Positions 7,964 through 16,522 of a stretch of DNA of 37,184 nt are shown one piece after another; position 1 is the stretch's first letter; each line of letters starts with the position of its first letter. The stretch lies in NCBI GenBank assembly GCA_000961585.1, contig LADN01000057.1:1-37184 (forward strand). Direction: 5' to 3'. This DNA is from Peptococcaceae bacterium BRH_c4a. GTDB lineage: Bacteria > Bacillota > Desulfotomaculia > Desulfotomaculales > Desulfocucumaceae. The notes beneath the pieces are model-generated. The model did not search any database. It saw nothing but the letters and a program-made list of their open reading frames with translations, and was not told where the DNA came from. Both the position numbers and the translations under genes were made by a program.

Positions 7964-9124
7964 TTATGCCAACCCGTCGTCTGTCTTATGTGAATAAGGG
8001 TATTTCCCCATCAGCCCCTTTGTAACACCCACAAACATTCCCAACATCACCACGCAAAAGCTAAAAATCTTTGACACCAGCGGTAGCCTTTTCCCCATCG
8101 ACTCCCCGGCCCATCCCATCAACGCCAAAAGGTAAAAAAGCGCCTGCCCAGCAAGAGACAGTTTATACACAGTACCGGTCCCGGCAATCAGGCAGTTGGT
8201 TACCAAGGTCAGCAATAAAAAGTAAGGCGTCAGGTACCGAAGCAGCCTGTGGGAGGTAACATTCCAGAACAGCACAGGGTTTTTTACCAACCTTAGTCCT
8301 ATACTCCGGGTAATGGATACTATGGTTTTTGAGGTGGCCCTAACCCTACACTTGAATTCACTTTTTGCTGACTTGGGGGGAATGTCGTAGGCTATGGCGT
8401 CTTTTGCAAAAATGATTTTATACCCTTTAAGTGCTAAGTCTAACACTGTATATGTGTCCGTATCATCTGCGGAAGTCATAGAGACAAAAAGGCTTTTTCT
8501 TATGGCCATGCAAGCACCCGTACCGTTTGCCAGTATACCCAACCTGTCTTCCATATCTTTTATCTTATATTCCAGGTTGTTGTAGTAATAAGTTTCGGTT
8601 TCCGATATGTTGGTCTCACTAGACATATATAGCAGATTGCCCACGACACAGCCAACCTCCGGCATTGAAAAAGGCAAGACTACTTTCCGCACAAAATTAT
8701 TTTCAAAAAGGCTGTCAGCGTCGGTAAGCACCACTATATCGTTTTTAGCCAAAATTATCGAATCGTTGTGGGTTTCAGCCTTGCCCCTGTTTTTCTTGAA
8801 ATCAAACACCACAACCCCATGTTTTGTATATTCATTAGCCTTTTCCGCAGTTTTGTCGGTGGACCCATCCGAGGCCACAATAATCTCCATCTTCTCCCGG
8901 GGGTAATCCATCTGAAGCAAGTTTTCAATCCTTCGCCCTATAACGTCCCCCTCATTATAGGCGGCCACAATTATGGACACTTCTGGAACAAAGGACTGGT
9001 CATAACTGGTTTCACCCTTCCGTGTAAACATTGTAAGCACTCTTAAAACCAGGTAATATCCCAGATATGTATACGCAATAAGAAATATAGTTAACCAAAA
9101 AAGATATTTAACCAAAATTTTCAC
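7964..9124 (-). CDS. Membrane-anchored family 2 glycosyltransferase (cellulose-synthase-like)
   Basis: About 386 aa: one N-terminal helix (about 5-32), a GT-A catalytic domain (about 45-270) and three to four C-terminal helices (about 280-370). VSIIVAAYNEGDVI, ASDGSTDKTAE and VVLTDADSLFE (the DxD metal site) are clear, and ANGTGACMAIRKSLF is typical of processive or exported-product GT2 enzymes. Instead of the QxxRW of cellulose synthases there is CRVRATSKT. GTG at 9124 almost touches the GAGAGG site; a TTG three codons later (9115) has better spacing, so the start is uncertain. It sits just downstream of the NodB deacetylase, a pairing seen in poly-N-acetylhexosamine synthesis, but here it may simply add one sugar. 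Confidence 0.88.
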   Translation of the reverse strand: MKILVKYLFWLTIFLIAYTYLGYYLVLRVLTMFTRKGETSYDQSFVPEVSIIVAAYNEGDVIGRRIENLLQMDYPREKMEIIVASDGSTDKTAEKANEYTKHGVVVFDFKKNRGKAETHNDSIILAKNDIVVLTDADSLFENNFVRKVVLPFSMPEVGCVVGNLLYMSSETNISETETYYYNNLEYKIKDMEDRLGILANGTGACMAIRKSLFVSMTSADDTDTYTVLDLALKGYKIIFAKDAIAYDIPPKSAKSEFKCRVRATSKTIVSITRSIGLRLVKNPVLFWNVTSHRLLRYLTPYFLLLTLVTNCLIAGTGTVYKLSLAGQALFYLLALMGWAGESMGKRLPLVSKIFSFCVVMLGMFVGVTKGLMGKYPYSHKTDDGLA

Positions 9125-9132
9125 CCTCTCTG

Positions 9133-9882
9133 CTATCTAAATAGTTTATTCCTCAGCAGCACATAATTCCTCTCACCCAAAACCCCTATCATTGCCCCTT
9201 TGGTGATGTGAAGCATTTCTTTCCCCAGCAAATCCAACCTGCCAGGCATAATTATTTTTGTCAGATCCCGGAGATCGGTGAGGCTGTTAATGGAATTCCT
9301 GCGGATGAGTCCGGGTCGGCCCCTGTTTATTCCGGGCCTGGAGGTACAGATTAGAGAATACCCCGAGTCCCTGACAATTTTGATCGCCTCCCGATTATAA
9401 AACCCGCCCGGAAATGAAAAACCCTTTATTTCCCGGCCCAATTTATCTTCCAGTATGGATTTGGAGGTTCCAACCTCTTCAATTATCTCCTCTTTCTTTA
9501 AATCGGTAACCATGGGATGGTTCATGGTATGAGATCCGATTTCCATCCCCGCTACGGACATTTCTCTTATTTGACCCCAATTCAGATAATTTTTTTTTCC
9601 CACCCAGTTGACGGTGATAAAAAAAGTAGCCTTCATTCCGAGCCGGACAAGTAGCGGAAATACGTATTGGTAATGGCTGTCCCAACCGTCGTCAAAGGTC
9701 AGCGAAATAACTAGGGGAGCTTTTGCAATGATACTATGATCAAAGGATTCTCCAAGGGTAGTGGCCTCACATCCGACCGACTCTACGGATTCAACAATTC
9801 CGGCCATCAAATCCCTGGTTATATCAGAAAACATTTCTATTTTTGTGTCAACGATCCGATGAAGAGTTACAACGTTTACCAA
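9133..9882 (-). CDS. Polysaccharide deacetylase (NodB domain, carbohydrate esterase 4)
   Basis: A 249-aa CE4 enzyme. Motif 1 TFDDGWDSH (about 62-70) supplies the catalytic base and a metal Asp; motif 2 GSHTMNHP (about 117-124) gives the H-x3-H metal ligands; motif 3 FSFPGGFYN (about 156-164) is present. It should remove N- or O-acetyl groups from a saccharide. No signal peptide is visible, so it probably acts on cytoplasmic lipid-linked intermediates. The start is TTG at 9882: AGGAGAG, 7 nt before it, lies inside the end of the FemAB-like gene, whose TAG is only 2 nt upstream, so the two are coupled. An amine freed by it could be the substrate of the neighbouring acyltransferase. Confidence 0.9.
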   Translation of the reverse strand: MVNVVTLHRIVDTKIEMFSDITRDLMAGIVESVESVGCEATTLGESFDHSIIAKAPLVISLTFDDGWDSHYQYVFPLLVRLGMKATFFITVNWVGKKNYLNWGQIREMSVAGMEIGSHTMNHPMVTDLKKEEIIEEVGTSKSILEDKLGREIKGFSFPGGFYNREAIKIVRDSGYSLICTSRPGINRGRPGLIRRNSINSLTDLRDLTKIIMPGRLDLLGKEMLHITKGAMIGVLGERNYVLLRNKLFR

Positions 9883-9884
9883 TA

Positions 9885-10898
9885 CTATACTCTCCTGCTA
9901 ATGTTAGATATTGTCCTCTCAAAAACCGGTCTGATCATGAAAAAAATTTTTTCTGCAGCCGATTCGGTGGGAGTTCTCCAAATAAACTGGTAATATGAGT
10001 ACGGTTTCCCACCAAAACTGGCCTTGAATTTATCTATGGCGGGGATTCCCGTACCACCCAGATCATATATCCTCATCCTCTTTTCCATAGCATACTTTAT
10101 AACATTCCACTGAATGAGGTTGTTGGCCGCATATCTTCCTCCTTCGGCAGTGGATGTCCCGCTTAAAAATTGAATCCTGTTTTCATCGTGGGGGAATATA
10201 CCCATGGCTTCTATTTTGCCGTTGATTTCAGCGGAGAGCACCAGCACCCTGTTTACCGATCCCAAGTTGGAAATGAGGCTTTCATAAAACCTCTTCGGGT
10301 GGGACGGAGTTTTACCGCTTTTGGCGAAGGTTGCCTTCAGCATTTCATAAAACAAATCAATCTCGCCTTCGCCCCCGGCGGAATGTTTTATAGTCACACC
10401 GCTTTTTTCCGCCTTCCTCACCATATTTCTTCCCCGGGACTCCATCTTATTCCACATCAACTGCTCATCGGGTTCAATCTCCAGTATAAATGTCCCCTTC
10501 TCTTCAGCCTCTACACCCAAGGCGTCCGTAAATTTAACCAGGTCGACGACATTACCGCTAAACCGCCACTCGATGTACGACGCTCCGTTGGCCTTTATAA
10601 AATTAAACTGGGAAATCAACATGTCTGTTAATACTCTACTTTCCAACTCCTGTACCCCCATGGGCTGCGTAAAGTCGGTGAAACACCCCCTGAGCGGGCT
10701 CCCCACCAACCTGAAGGGACCCTTTTGGGTCTGGTAAAAAATAGATATTATTTCCAAATTTTGGAACGTGGTAGCCAACCCAAAACAATCATATCCCACA
10801 CCCTCAACTACAGATTTCCACCAGGAAAAATGTTGGTAAAGAACTCCCTGCCGGGTATACTTCATTAATTCGTCCGCATCAAGCAGCCTATGATTCAC
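9885..10898 (-). CDS. FemAB-like GNAT-fold acyl/aminoacyltransferase
   Basis: A 337-aa protein with two tandem GNAT-like halves, as in FemX/FemAB and in polysaccharide-locus relatives. The C-terminal half shows EINGKIEAMGIFPHDENRI followed by RYAANNLIQWNVIKYAMEK and YDLGGTGIP, the classic FemAB-like ending. Family members transfer amino acids from aminoacyl-tRNA, or acyl groups, to an amine; which applies here cannot be read from the sequence. GTG at 10898 has AGGAG 6 nt upstream. It lies between a DegT aminotransferase gene and the deacetylase gene, so a sensible role is acylation of an aminosugar on the repeat unit. Confidence 0.83.
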   Translation of the reverse strand: MNHRLLDADELMKYTRQGVLYQHFSWWKSVVEGVGYDCFGLATTFQNLEIISIFYQTQKGPFRLVGSPLRGCFTDFTQPMGVQELESRVLTDMLISQFNFIKANGASYIEWRFSGNVVDLVKFTDALGVEAEEKGTFILEIEPDEQLMWNKMESRGRNMVRKAEKSGVTIKHSAGGEGEIDLFYEMLKATFAKSGKTPSHPKRFYESLISNLGSVNRVLVLSAEINGKIEAMGIFPHDENRIQFLSGTSTAEGGRYAANNLIQWNVIKYAMEKRMRIYDLGGTGIPAIDKFKASFGGKPYSYYQFIWRTPTESAAEKIFFMIRPVFERTISNISRRV

Positions 10899-10901
10899 GT
10901 G

Positions 10902-11993
10902 TTACTCCTTTCCAGTGTAAGTTAAACGGACCACCCGGGAAGAAATATCCCTTAAGTGTTTTATGCCAAGGCTTTCATTAACTGGGAGAAGAAGGTTCTT
11001 TTCCATCCACATTTTTGCGCCCGGAAATTTATTAAAATCGATACCCCTTACATATTCATCCCCCGGCCAGTGGCTAGCCCCTATTCCATGTAATCTCAGG
11101 GACTTGCAGATAATATCTCTATTATCCTCTATCAAAACGGGATACAACTGGGGCACCGATCCAGGGGTTATGTCCCCGAAAGGCTTAATCGGACCTTTAC
11201 CCTTAAGCAGCTGGCCCAGATCCAAAAAGCTTTTTCTTTTATTGTTTATTGAGCGCCTGATGTCAATATTTGATAATATCCTGGTGGTAACCGGGGATAT
11301 CCCATTATCAACCCTATCCTCCCCTGCCATAAATACTGAGTTAGTAGATCCCACCACTCCCCTGAGCCTGTCCTTATAAGGGTAAATATTAATTCCCGTT
11401 ATAAAGGCAACCTTTTCGGCCGCCTGAATTACCATTTTCTTAATTGGAAAGTGCCCAATGTTACTGTTTTGATTTATAAAGCTGATACCGGGGTTATTTA
11501 TAACCAGCATCCCGCCATCTGGCACCGGCAGCTGTTTTCGAAAACTGAAAAAAGCTATGTCTCCGTAGGTACCGGCTATGGTATCCCCGTAAACATCCGG
11601 AATAATATGAGCACAATCTTCAATCAGGTAAATGCCTTTTTCCCTGCAATATTGTTTTATTTCACGGGCTTCCTGGCACATTCCAAAAAAATGAACCAGC
11701 AACAGCGCATCCTTTTCCCTGGGCAAAATATCAAGAACCGGCCTGAGCCTTTCGTCAACGTCGTAAAACTGCACCTCAATGCCCAGGTTATTGAAAGGTG
11801 CCAGTACAGATTGGCAGATGTAGGCCGGGACCCACACCCTGGAGATGTCCAAACACTTTAGCCCGTATGACAACGCCGCCCTACCGCTGTTAAACACTGC
11901 ACTGCGGGTGAAGACATTAAAAATACCACTTTTTGACCCGTTTTTTTTTATCAAGTGGGTTATTTTTAACACGGGACTTTCCGGAATAAACAT
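10902..11993 (-). CDS. DegT/DnrJ/EryC1-family aminotransferase (divergent subgroup)
   Basis: A 363-aa fold-type I protein. FNSGRAALSYGL replaces the usual SGTAAL, followed by VWVPAYICQSVL, YLIEDCAHIIPD (PLP-ring Asp) and FFSFRKQLPVPDGGMLV with the Schiff-base lysine. Residues 190-260 are less like typical sugar aminotransferases. This subgroup is often next to FemAB-like genes in polysaccharide loci, as here. The ATG overlaps the stop of the GT2 gene (TAATG). The coding strand has an A9 run at 11941-11949 near the start of the gene. The lysine is kept, so it is probably catalytically active; substrate unknown. Confidence 0.83.
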   Translation of the reverse strand: MFIPESPVLKITHLIKKNGSKSGIFNVFTRSAVFNSGRAALSYGLKCLDISRVWVPAYICQSVLAPFNNLGIEVQFYDVDERLRPVLDILPREKDALLLVHFFGMCQEAREIKQYCREKGIYLIEDCAHIIPDVYGDTIAGTYGDIAFFSFRKQLPVPDGGMLVINNPGISFINQNSNIGHFPIKKMVIQAAEKVAFITGINIYPYKDRLRGVVGSTNSVFMAGEDRVDNGISPVTTRILSNIDIRRSINNKRKSFLDLGQLLKGKGPIKPFGDITPGSVPQLYPVLIEDNRDIICKSLRLHGIGASHWPGDEYVRGIDFNKFPGAKMWMEKNLLLPVNESLGIKHLRDISSRVVRLTYTGKE

Positions 11994-12940
11994 TAGACAA
12001 TCCTTCTGATAAAATTTAATAATTTGTTAAATCTTTGGAATGACATGAATGAAAGCAGGTATATAACAGCCAGCCGTGGATCGGTGGTAATCCACGGACC
12101 CACAATGCTCCTAACTCCGGATTTGTTGTCCTTCATCCATTCCCCCTGAGCCTCCCGGTATGCCGCCCTGGCCTCCACCTTCTTTATTTCCCTGGGATAC
12201 AGGATGCTGAAATTTGGATAAAGATCTTTATATTTGGACAGCATCCTGCGGAGTTCCTCCCCGAAGGCGCTTATTTTCTTCCAGGTTAAGTTCTCCCCGT
12301 GTATTCTCCAGACCGACAGGGGCTCAAAAACATAGTCCAACTCCCAGTCGTATCCTATTCTGGTGAAGAGGTCTGTCTCCTCAATGTAATTGAAACTTTC
12401 ATCAAACCACTCGCTGAGGCTTTCAAGACAACGGCGCCTCAGCAAAACCGCATTCATATCCAGAAAATAGTCTGCCAGCAACTGGTTGAAAACCCTTCCT
12501 CTGGGAGGATGTTTTTTGTACAGAACCCTTTTCTCACCTGTATTCTCTTCCAGAAATATAACATTGCAATATACTATGCCTACCTCGGGATTTTGGAAAA
12601 GCTTTACCTGTTTTTCCAACTTGGTGGGATACCAATAATCATCGCAGTCCAGAAACCCAATGACTTCCCCTCTGGCCTTCTGAAGGGCGAAATTCCTGGC
12701 ATGCCCCAACAGAACGGTTTCTTCCCCCCTGAAGTACCTTAATCTTTCATCATAGCTATTGGCAATACTGGCACTTTGGTCAGTTGAAGCATTGTCCCAG
12801 AAAATTATTTCCCAATCTTTGTATGTCTGGGCATAAACGCTGTCTATTGCCTGTTTCAGGTATTTTGAACAATTATAGCAGTTCATTATGACACTTACTT
12901 TTGGCAATTTATCTACCTCTTCATTAAATTTCATTTCCAT
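11993..12940 (-). CDS. Family 2 glycosyltransferase
   Basis: About 315 aa, soluble GT-A. VSVIMNCYNCSKYLKQAI (about 15-32), FWDNASTDQS (about 48-57) and GFLDCDDYWYP (about 95-105; DCDD is the metal-binding DxD) identify a GT2 enzyme. The motif around FNYIEETDLFTRIG (about 184-197) fits the acceptor or catalytic-base region. The C-terminal end (AVIYLLSFMSFQRFNKLLNFIRRIV region) looks amphipathic and may hold it at the membrane. ATG at 12940 overlaps the preceding cupin gene by 10 nt; a second ATG at 12934 is possible and neither has a strong ribosome site. Donor and acceptor unknown. Confidence 0.9.
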   Translation of the reverse strand: MEMKFNEEVDKLPKVSVIMNCYNCSKYLKQAIDSVYAQTYKDWEIIFWDNASTDQSASIANSYDERLRYFRGEETVLLGHARNFALQKARGEVIGFLDCDDYWYPTKLEKQVKLFQNPEVGIVYCNVIFLEENTGEKRVLYKKHPPRGRVFNQLLADYFLDMNAVLLRRRCLESLSEWFDESFNYIEETDLFTRIGYDWELDYVFEPLSVWRIHGENLTWKKISAFGEELRRMLSKYKDLYPNFSILYPREIKKVEARAAYREAQGEWMKDNKSGVRSIVGPWITTDPRLAVIYLLSFMSFQRFNKLLNFIRRIV

Positions 12941-13368
12941 ACATAAGGAATTATGCCGCTATTTATGCTAATGTGTTCCGACTCCCGGGGATCGTGGGGT
13001 AAATCGGTGCAGTTGGCGATCAGGGCGGGTACCGGTGAAACTCCCTTGAAACCATACCACACCCCGGGAGGAATTTTTATGAGGCTATAGTTATCTTCAC
13101 CAATTTCCAGTTCTTCAATATTTCCACAGGTTCCGGAATTTTTTCTATCGTCATATATTACAAGTCTAATACTTCCAACCGGAACTGCAAAATGCTGGGT
13201 CATTTCATTATGTTTTTTCCATGCCTTAATAATATTTGGATTTACAACCGAAAAATATATTTCTCCAAAACCATTAAACATCGGGGAATCGGACCGCAAC
13301 ATATGCATCACCATACCCCGCTCGTCCACTATTTTTTTTAAATCCCGTACCATGAGGTCTTGTATCAT
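12931..13368 (-). CDS. RmlC-like cupin (dTDP-4-dehydrorhamnose 3,5-epimerase family)
   Basis: About 145 aa, a single cupin domain shorter than RmlC (about 180 aa). GEIYFSVVNPNIIKAWKKH followed by MTQHFAVPVGSIRLVIYDDR and IPPGVWYGFKGVS give the jelly-roll pattern with the conserved His and a Tyr near the active site. The family epimerises C3 and/or C5 of 4-keto-6-deoxy nucleotide sugars, or isomerises them. It lies 18 bp after the CDP-glucose 4,6-dehydratase stop, so its substrate is probably CDP-4-keto-6-deoxyglucose or a derivative. ATG at 13368 is favoured over GTG 13380, because GGAG overlaps the latter. Confidence 0.8.
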   Translation of the reverse strand: MIQDLMVRDLKKIVDERGMVMHMLRSDSPMFNGFGEIYFSVVNPNIIKAWKKHNEMTQHFAVPVGSIRLVIYDDRKNSGTCGNIEELEIGEDNYSLIKIPPGVWYGFKGVSPVPALIANCTDLPHDPRESEHISINSGIIPYVWK

Positions 13369-13386
13369 AAAAAAACACACTCCAGT

Positions 13387-14481
13387 TTATCTTGTCCAGG
13401 CTAGCCCCTGCTTTTTAGCAAAGCTAAAATATTCCTCTATTTGTCCTTTGGTGAAGTTGTTCATGTCCTGGTCCCCTTTATAATAAGCTTTATACCACTC
13501 TGCTGTCATTCTGACTGTCTCTTCAAATGACAACACCGCATGCCATTTCAAATAATGTAATGCCTTATCGCAATTAAGCTTAAGCAGTGTGGACTCTTTC
13601 TTTTCGCTGGAAACACCCTGGGGAATAAACCACTCGGCATGGCCCCAGGTTTCTGCAAAAGTCTGGATCAATTCCTCCACGGTTCTAACAACTTCTCCCT
13701 GGGGCCCAAAATTGAAGGGCTCACCGGTTACATCGCATTTTTCTTCCATAAGCCGGGACCCCAGCCACAGGTAACCGCTCAGGGGTTCCAGCACATGCTG
13801 CCAGGGCCTGGTGGAATATGGGCTCCTTATTAGAAGTTTTTCTCCCCTGGATAGTGCCCTGACAAAATCCGGTATAATGCGGTCCACAGCCCAATCACCA
13901 CCGCCAATCACATTCCCCGCCCTGGTGGTAGAAACCCTAGGGGACCTCTCACCGGAAAAAAATGATTTAATATAGGAATTAGATACTATTTCAACACATG
14001 CCTTTGAAGCACTATAGGGGTCTTCCCCTCCCAGGCTGTCTATTTCACGGTAACCCCAGGGCCACTCCACATTATTATAGCATTTGTCACTGGTTATAAT
14101 TACGGCTGCCTGCACACCCGGGGTAGATTTTATGCATTCCATTATGTTGACAGCTCCGCCGATATTGGTATCAAAGGTTATTGCCGGATCTTCATATGAT
14201 TTGCGGACTATAGGCTGGGCGGCCAGATGGAATACTATTTCCGGTTTTGTTTTGTCAAATATTCTTTTCAACCCATCGTAATCCCGGATATCACCGGTTA
14301 GATGGTTTATTTTACTTTCCAGTTTCAAAACCTCAAAGTTGCATGGTTGGGAAGGTATGTATAAAGACAACCCGGTAACTTCAGCACCCAGATGATACAG
14401 CCAGAGGGCCAGCCAAGATCCTTTAAAGCCGGTATGCCCGGTAATAAGAACCCGCCTGTTGTTGTATACATTACTAAACAT
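13387..14481 (-). CDS. rfbG: CDP-glucose 4,6-dehydratase
   Basis: A 364-aa extended SDR. The nucleotide motif is GHTGFKGSWLALWL (about 15-28), diagnostic of the CDP-glucose type; VFHLAAQPIVRKSY, TSDKCYNN, DPYSASKACVE (catalytic Tyr-x3-Lys) and TTRAGNVIGGGDWA follow. It converts CDP-D-glucose to CDP-4-keto-6-deoxy-D-glucose, the branch point for 3,6-dideoxyhexoses, yersiniose-type branched sugars and CDP-linked 6-deoxysugars. The partner cytidylyltransferase rfbF is directly upstream (36 bp). AAGGTG lies 5 nt before the ATG. No RfbH-type 3-dehydrase is present in the window. Confidence 0.96.
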   Translation of the reverse strand: MFSNVYNNRRVLITGHTGFKGSWLALWLYHLGAEVTGLSLYIPSQPCNFEVLKLESKINHLTGDIRDYDGLKRIFDKTKPEIVFHLAAQPIVRKSYEDPAITFDTNIGGAVNIMECIKSTPGVQAAVIITSDKCYNNVEWPWGYREIDSLGGEDPYSASKACVEIVSNSYIKSFFSGERSPRVSTTRAGNVIGGGDWAVDRIIPDFVRALSRGEKLLIRSPYSTRPWQHVLEPLSGYLWLGSRLMEEKCDVTGEPFNFGPQGEVVRTVEELIQTFAETWGHAEWFIPQGVSSEKKESTLLKLNCDKALHYLKWHAVLSFEETVRMTAEWYKAYYKGDQDMNNFTKGQIEEYFSFAKKQGLAWTR

Positions 14482-14517
14482 AATTCACCTTCTTCATGTT
14501 TTGCCATCAAGGAGTTT

Positions 14518-15297
14518 TTAATCTACCCATACTTTCCAGGGAGCTTGTTTATTGACCCACAAACTTTCCAACAACTCCTTGTCCCGCAGGGTATCCATAC
14601 ACTGCCAGAATCCTTCGTGCCTATATACCATCAACTGGCGGTCCTTTACCAGATTCTCAAGAGGTTCCCTTTCCAGGATGGTTGTATCACCGTGCAGGTA
14701 ATCAAAAACCTCTGGTTCAAATACAAAAAATCCCCCATTAATCCAACCTTCACCTGTTTGCGGTTTTTCCTTGAACTCCTCCACGGTGTCCCCGTCAATT
14801 TTCATTCCACCAAACCTTGCCGCTGGCCTCACTGCGGTAACGGTAGCTATCCTACTGTGAGACCTGTGAAATGAAATTAACTTTTTGATATCAACATTGG
14901 CGACACCGTCACCATAGGTGAGCATAAAGGTTTCTTTAAGCCTATGCTGGAGCCTGTGGAGCCTTCCGCCAGTCAGTGAGTTAAGGCCGGTATCAACAAG
15001 ATCAATTTCCCAGTCGCTGATAATGTTATTGGTTACATTGACCTTGCCGGTTTTTAAATTGATGGAAAAATCATTCTGCAAATAATAGTAGTTTAAAAAA
15101 TATTCCTTTATAACCTGTCCTTTATACCCCAGTGCTATTATAAATTGGTTATAGCCGTTAGTAGAGTATATATTCAAAATATGCCAGAGAATCGGTTTCC
15201 CTCCGACTTCTACCATTGGTTTGGGTTTGATTACGGTCTCTTCGCTGAGCCTGGTTCCAAACCCCCCGGCCAAAATTACGGTTTTAATAATTATCAC
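14518..15297 (-). CDS. rfbF: Glucose-1-phosphate cytidylyltransferase
   Basis: A 259-aa nucleotidyltransferase beginning KTVILAGGFGTRLSEET (signature loop), followed by KPKPMVEVGGKPILWHI with the sugar-phosphate-binding lysine. FMLTYGDGVANVD contains the metal-binding Asp, and EGWINGGFFVFEP and GFWQCMDTLRD complete the RfbF pattern. It makes CDP-glucose from CTP and glucose-1-phosphate for rfbG. The annotated start is a GTG at 15297 that overlaps its own GGGG ribosome site; no better in-frame ATG lies near, so the start is uncertain by a few codons. The 78-bp gap upstream holds a 13-bp palindrome. Confidence 0.96.
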   Translation of the reverse strand: MIIIKTVILAGGFGTRLSEETVIKPKPMVEVGGKPILWHILNIYSTNGYNQFIIALGYKGQVIKEYFLNYYYLQNDFSINLKTGKVNVTNNIISDWEIDLVDTGLNSLTGGRLHRLQHRLKETFMLTYGDGVANVDIKKLISFHRSHSRIATVTAVRPAARFGGMKIDGDTVEEFKEKPQTGEGWINGGFFVFEPEVFDYLHGDTTILEREPLENLVKDRQLMVYRHEGFWQCMDTLRDKELLESLWVNKQAPWKVWVD

Positions 15298-15346
15298 CCC
15301 AAAACAGTCTCGAATTAATTTTAACTAACTAATTGATATTGGCCTC

Positions 15347-15359
15347 GACCAAGTTGGTC
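15347..15359. repeat. 13-bp perfect palindrome between rfbF and the upstream aminotransferase gene
   Basis: GACCAA-G-TTGGTC has 6-bp arms around a single base. It lies in one of the few gaps of more than 70 bp inside the operon, 50 bp upstream of the rfbF start. It could be an operator half-site pair or a chance palindrome; no convincing promoter hexamers were found next to it. Confidence 0.35.
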
Positions 15360-15375
15360 TTACCGCAAGGTCCAT

Positions 15376-16494
15376 CTAAGCAAAAAAATCTTTAATCTTT
15401 TCAATGATATAATTTTGCATTTCATCAGATAAACCGGGATGCAGCGGAATAGTCAGGAGTTGTTTGTATATCTCCTCGGTTACTGGCAATTGACCTTTTT
15501 TCCCACCGTAAAATGTAAGCAGATGGTTGGGTAAATAGTGTACACCGCATTCTATCCCGTTTGAATTAAGGTATTCCCTCATATTATCACGTTTATTGTT
15601 TCTTACTCTCAAGGGGAAAATATGGGGAACAACCAAGTCATATTCATCAGGGAAAACTATTATTTCCGGGATGTCCTTAAGAAATTCAGTGTACCTCCTG
15701 GCCAGGTATTGTCTTTTAGGCTTGAATTCAGATTCAAGCCTTTCCAGTTGGGTAATGCCGATGGCGGCAAAGAGGTTGCTCATGTGATATCTGTAGCCCT
15801 GGTGGATGACGTCAAATTCCCAACTCCTCTGACCCTGGTAACGCTTTTCAGTATCCTTACAGACCCCCACCAGCCTGGCGTCCTTGATGAATCGGGCCAC
15901 TTGCGGGTTTGCCGTAACAACGGCTCCCCCTTCCCCGGAGGTGATGTTTTTGATTCCATCGAAACTGAAGCAGATTATATCCCCGAAGGATCCAATCATT
16001 TTGCCTTTATACACTGTGCCGAAAGCATGGGCCGCATCTTCAATCACAGTTAAACCATACCTTCGGGCAAGGCTGTAGATTTCATCCAGGGGCCCCACCC
16101 TACCGGTGTAATGAACCGGCATTATCGCCTTTGTCCTACCAGTTATTTTCCTTTCGGCATCCTTTAAATCTATAGTGCAGGTTCCTGGATCTATTTCGCA
16201 GGGTACAGGTACCGCACCTGCCGCACTAATGGCCTGAAAACTGGCCACGTAGGTAAGGGACTGAATAAGCACTTCATCACCAGGCCCTATCCCCGCCCCC
16301 ATCACCGCCAGGTGTAAGGCCGCCGTACCCGAGTTAACGCACATTACATTTTGGGCATCCAGGTACTGGCCCAGTTTAATCTCAAATTCCCGGACATATT
16401 TTCCCATTCCAAGATATTCGTCCTCAATAACACTCTTTAGGGCTTGAGCTTCCCGTTCACCCACAATAGATTTTGAAACCTTTATTCTCTCCAA
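15376..16494 (-). CDS. DegT/DnrJ/EryC1/StrS-family sugar aminotransferase (upstream of the CDP-glucose genes)
   Basis: About 372 aa from TTG 16494. That codon has AAAGGGG 8 nt upstream (16505-16511) and follows the previous stop at 16523; the longer frame to 16566 would overlap that gene by 44 nt. CVNSGTAALHLAVMGAG, YVASFQAISAAGAVPV, VIEDAAHAFG and CFSFDGIKNITSGEGGAV are clear, with lysine at the Schiff-base position. RfbH/ColD dehydrases carry His there, so this is a transaminase. Position next to rfbF/rfbG suggests it aminates a CDP-4-keto sugar, but UDP-linked substrates from the WbpM-like enzyme are also possible. Confidence 0.9.
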   Translation of the reverse strand: MERIKVSKSIVGEREAQALKSVIEDEYLGMGKYVREFEIKLGQYLDAQNVMCVNSGTAALHLAVMGAGIGPGDEVLIQSLTYVASFQAISAAGAVPVPCEIDPGTCTIDLKDAERKITGRTKAIMPVHYTGRVGPLDEIYSLARRYGLTVIEDAAHAFGTVYKGKMIGSFGDIICFSFDGIKNITSGEGGAVVTANPQVARFIKDARLVGVCKDTEKRYQGQRSWEFDVIHQGYRYHMSNLFAAIGITQLERLESEFKPKRQYLARRYTEFLKDIPEIIVFPDEYDLVVPHIFPLRVRNNKRDNMREYLNSNGIECGVHYLPNHLLTFYGGKKGQLPVTEEIYKQLLTIPLHPGLSDEMQNYIIEKIKDFFA

Positions 16495-16522
16495 TATATT
16501 TATACCCCTTTGCCAAACTTTT

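Noticed and set aside
15376-16494. Possible RfbH/ColD-type 3-dehydrase
   Set aside because: The Schiff-base position is lysine (SFDGIKNITSGEGG), while those dehydrases carry histidine there.
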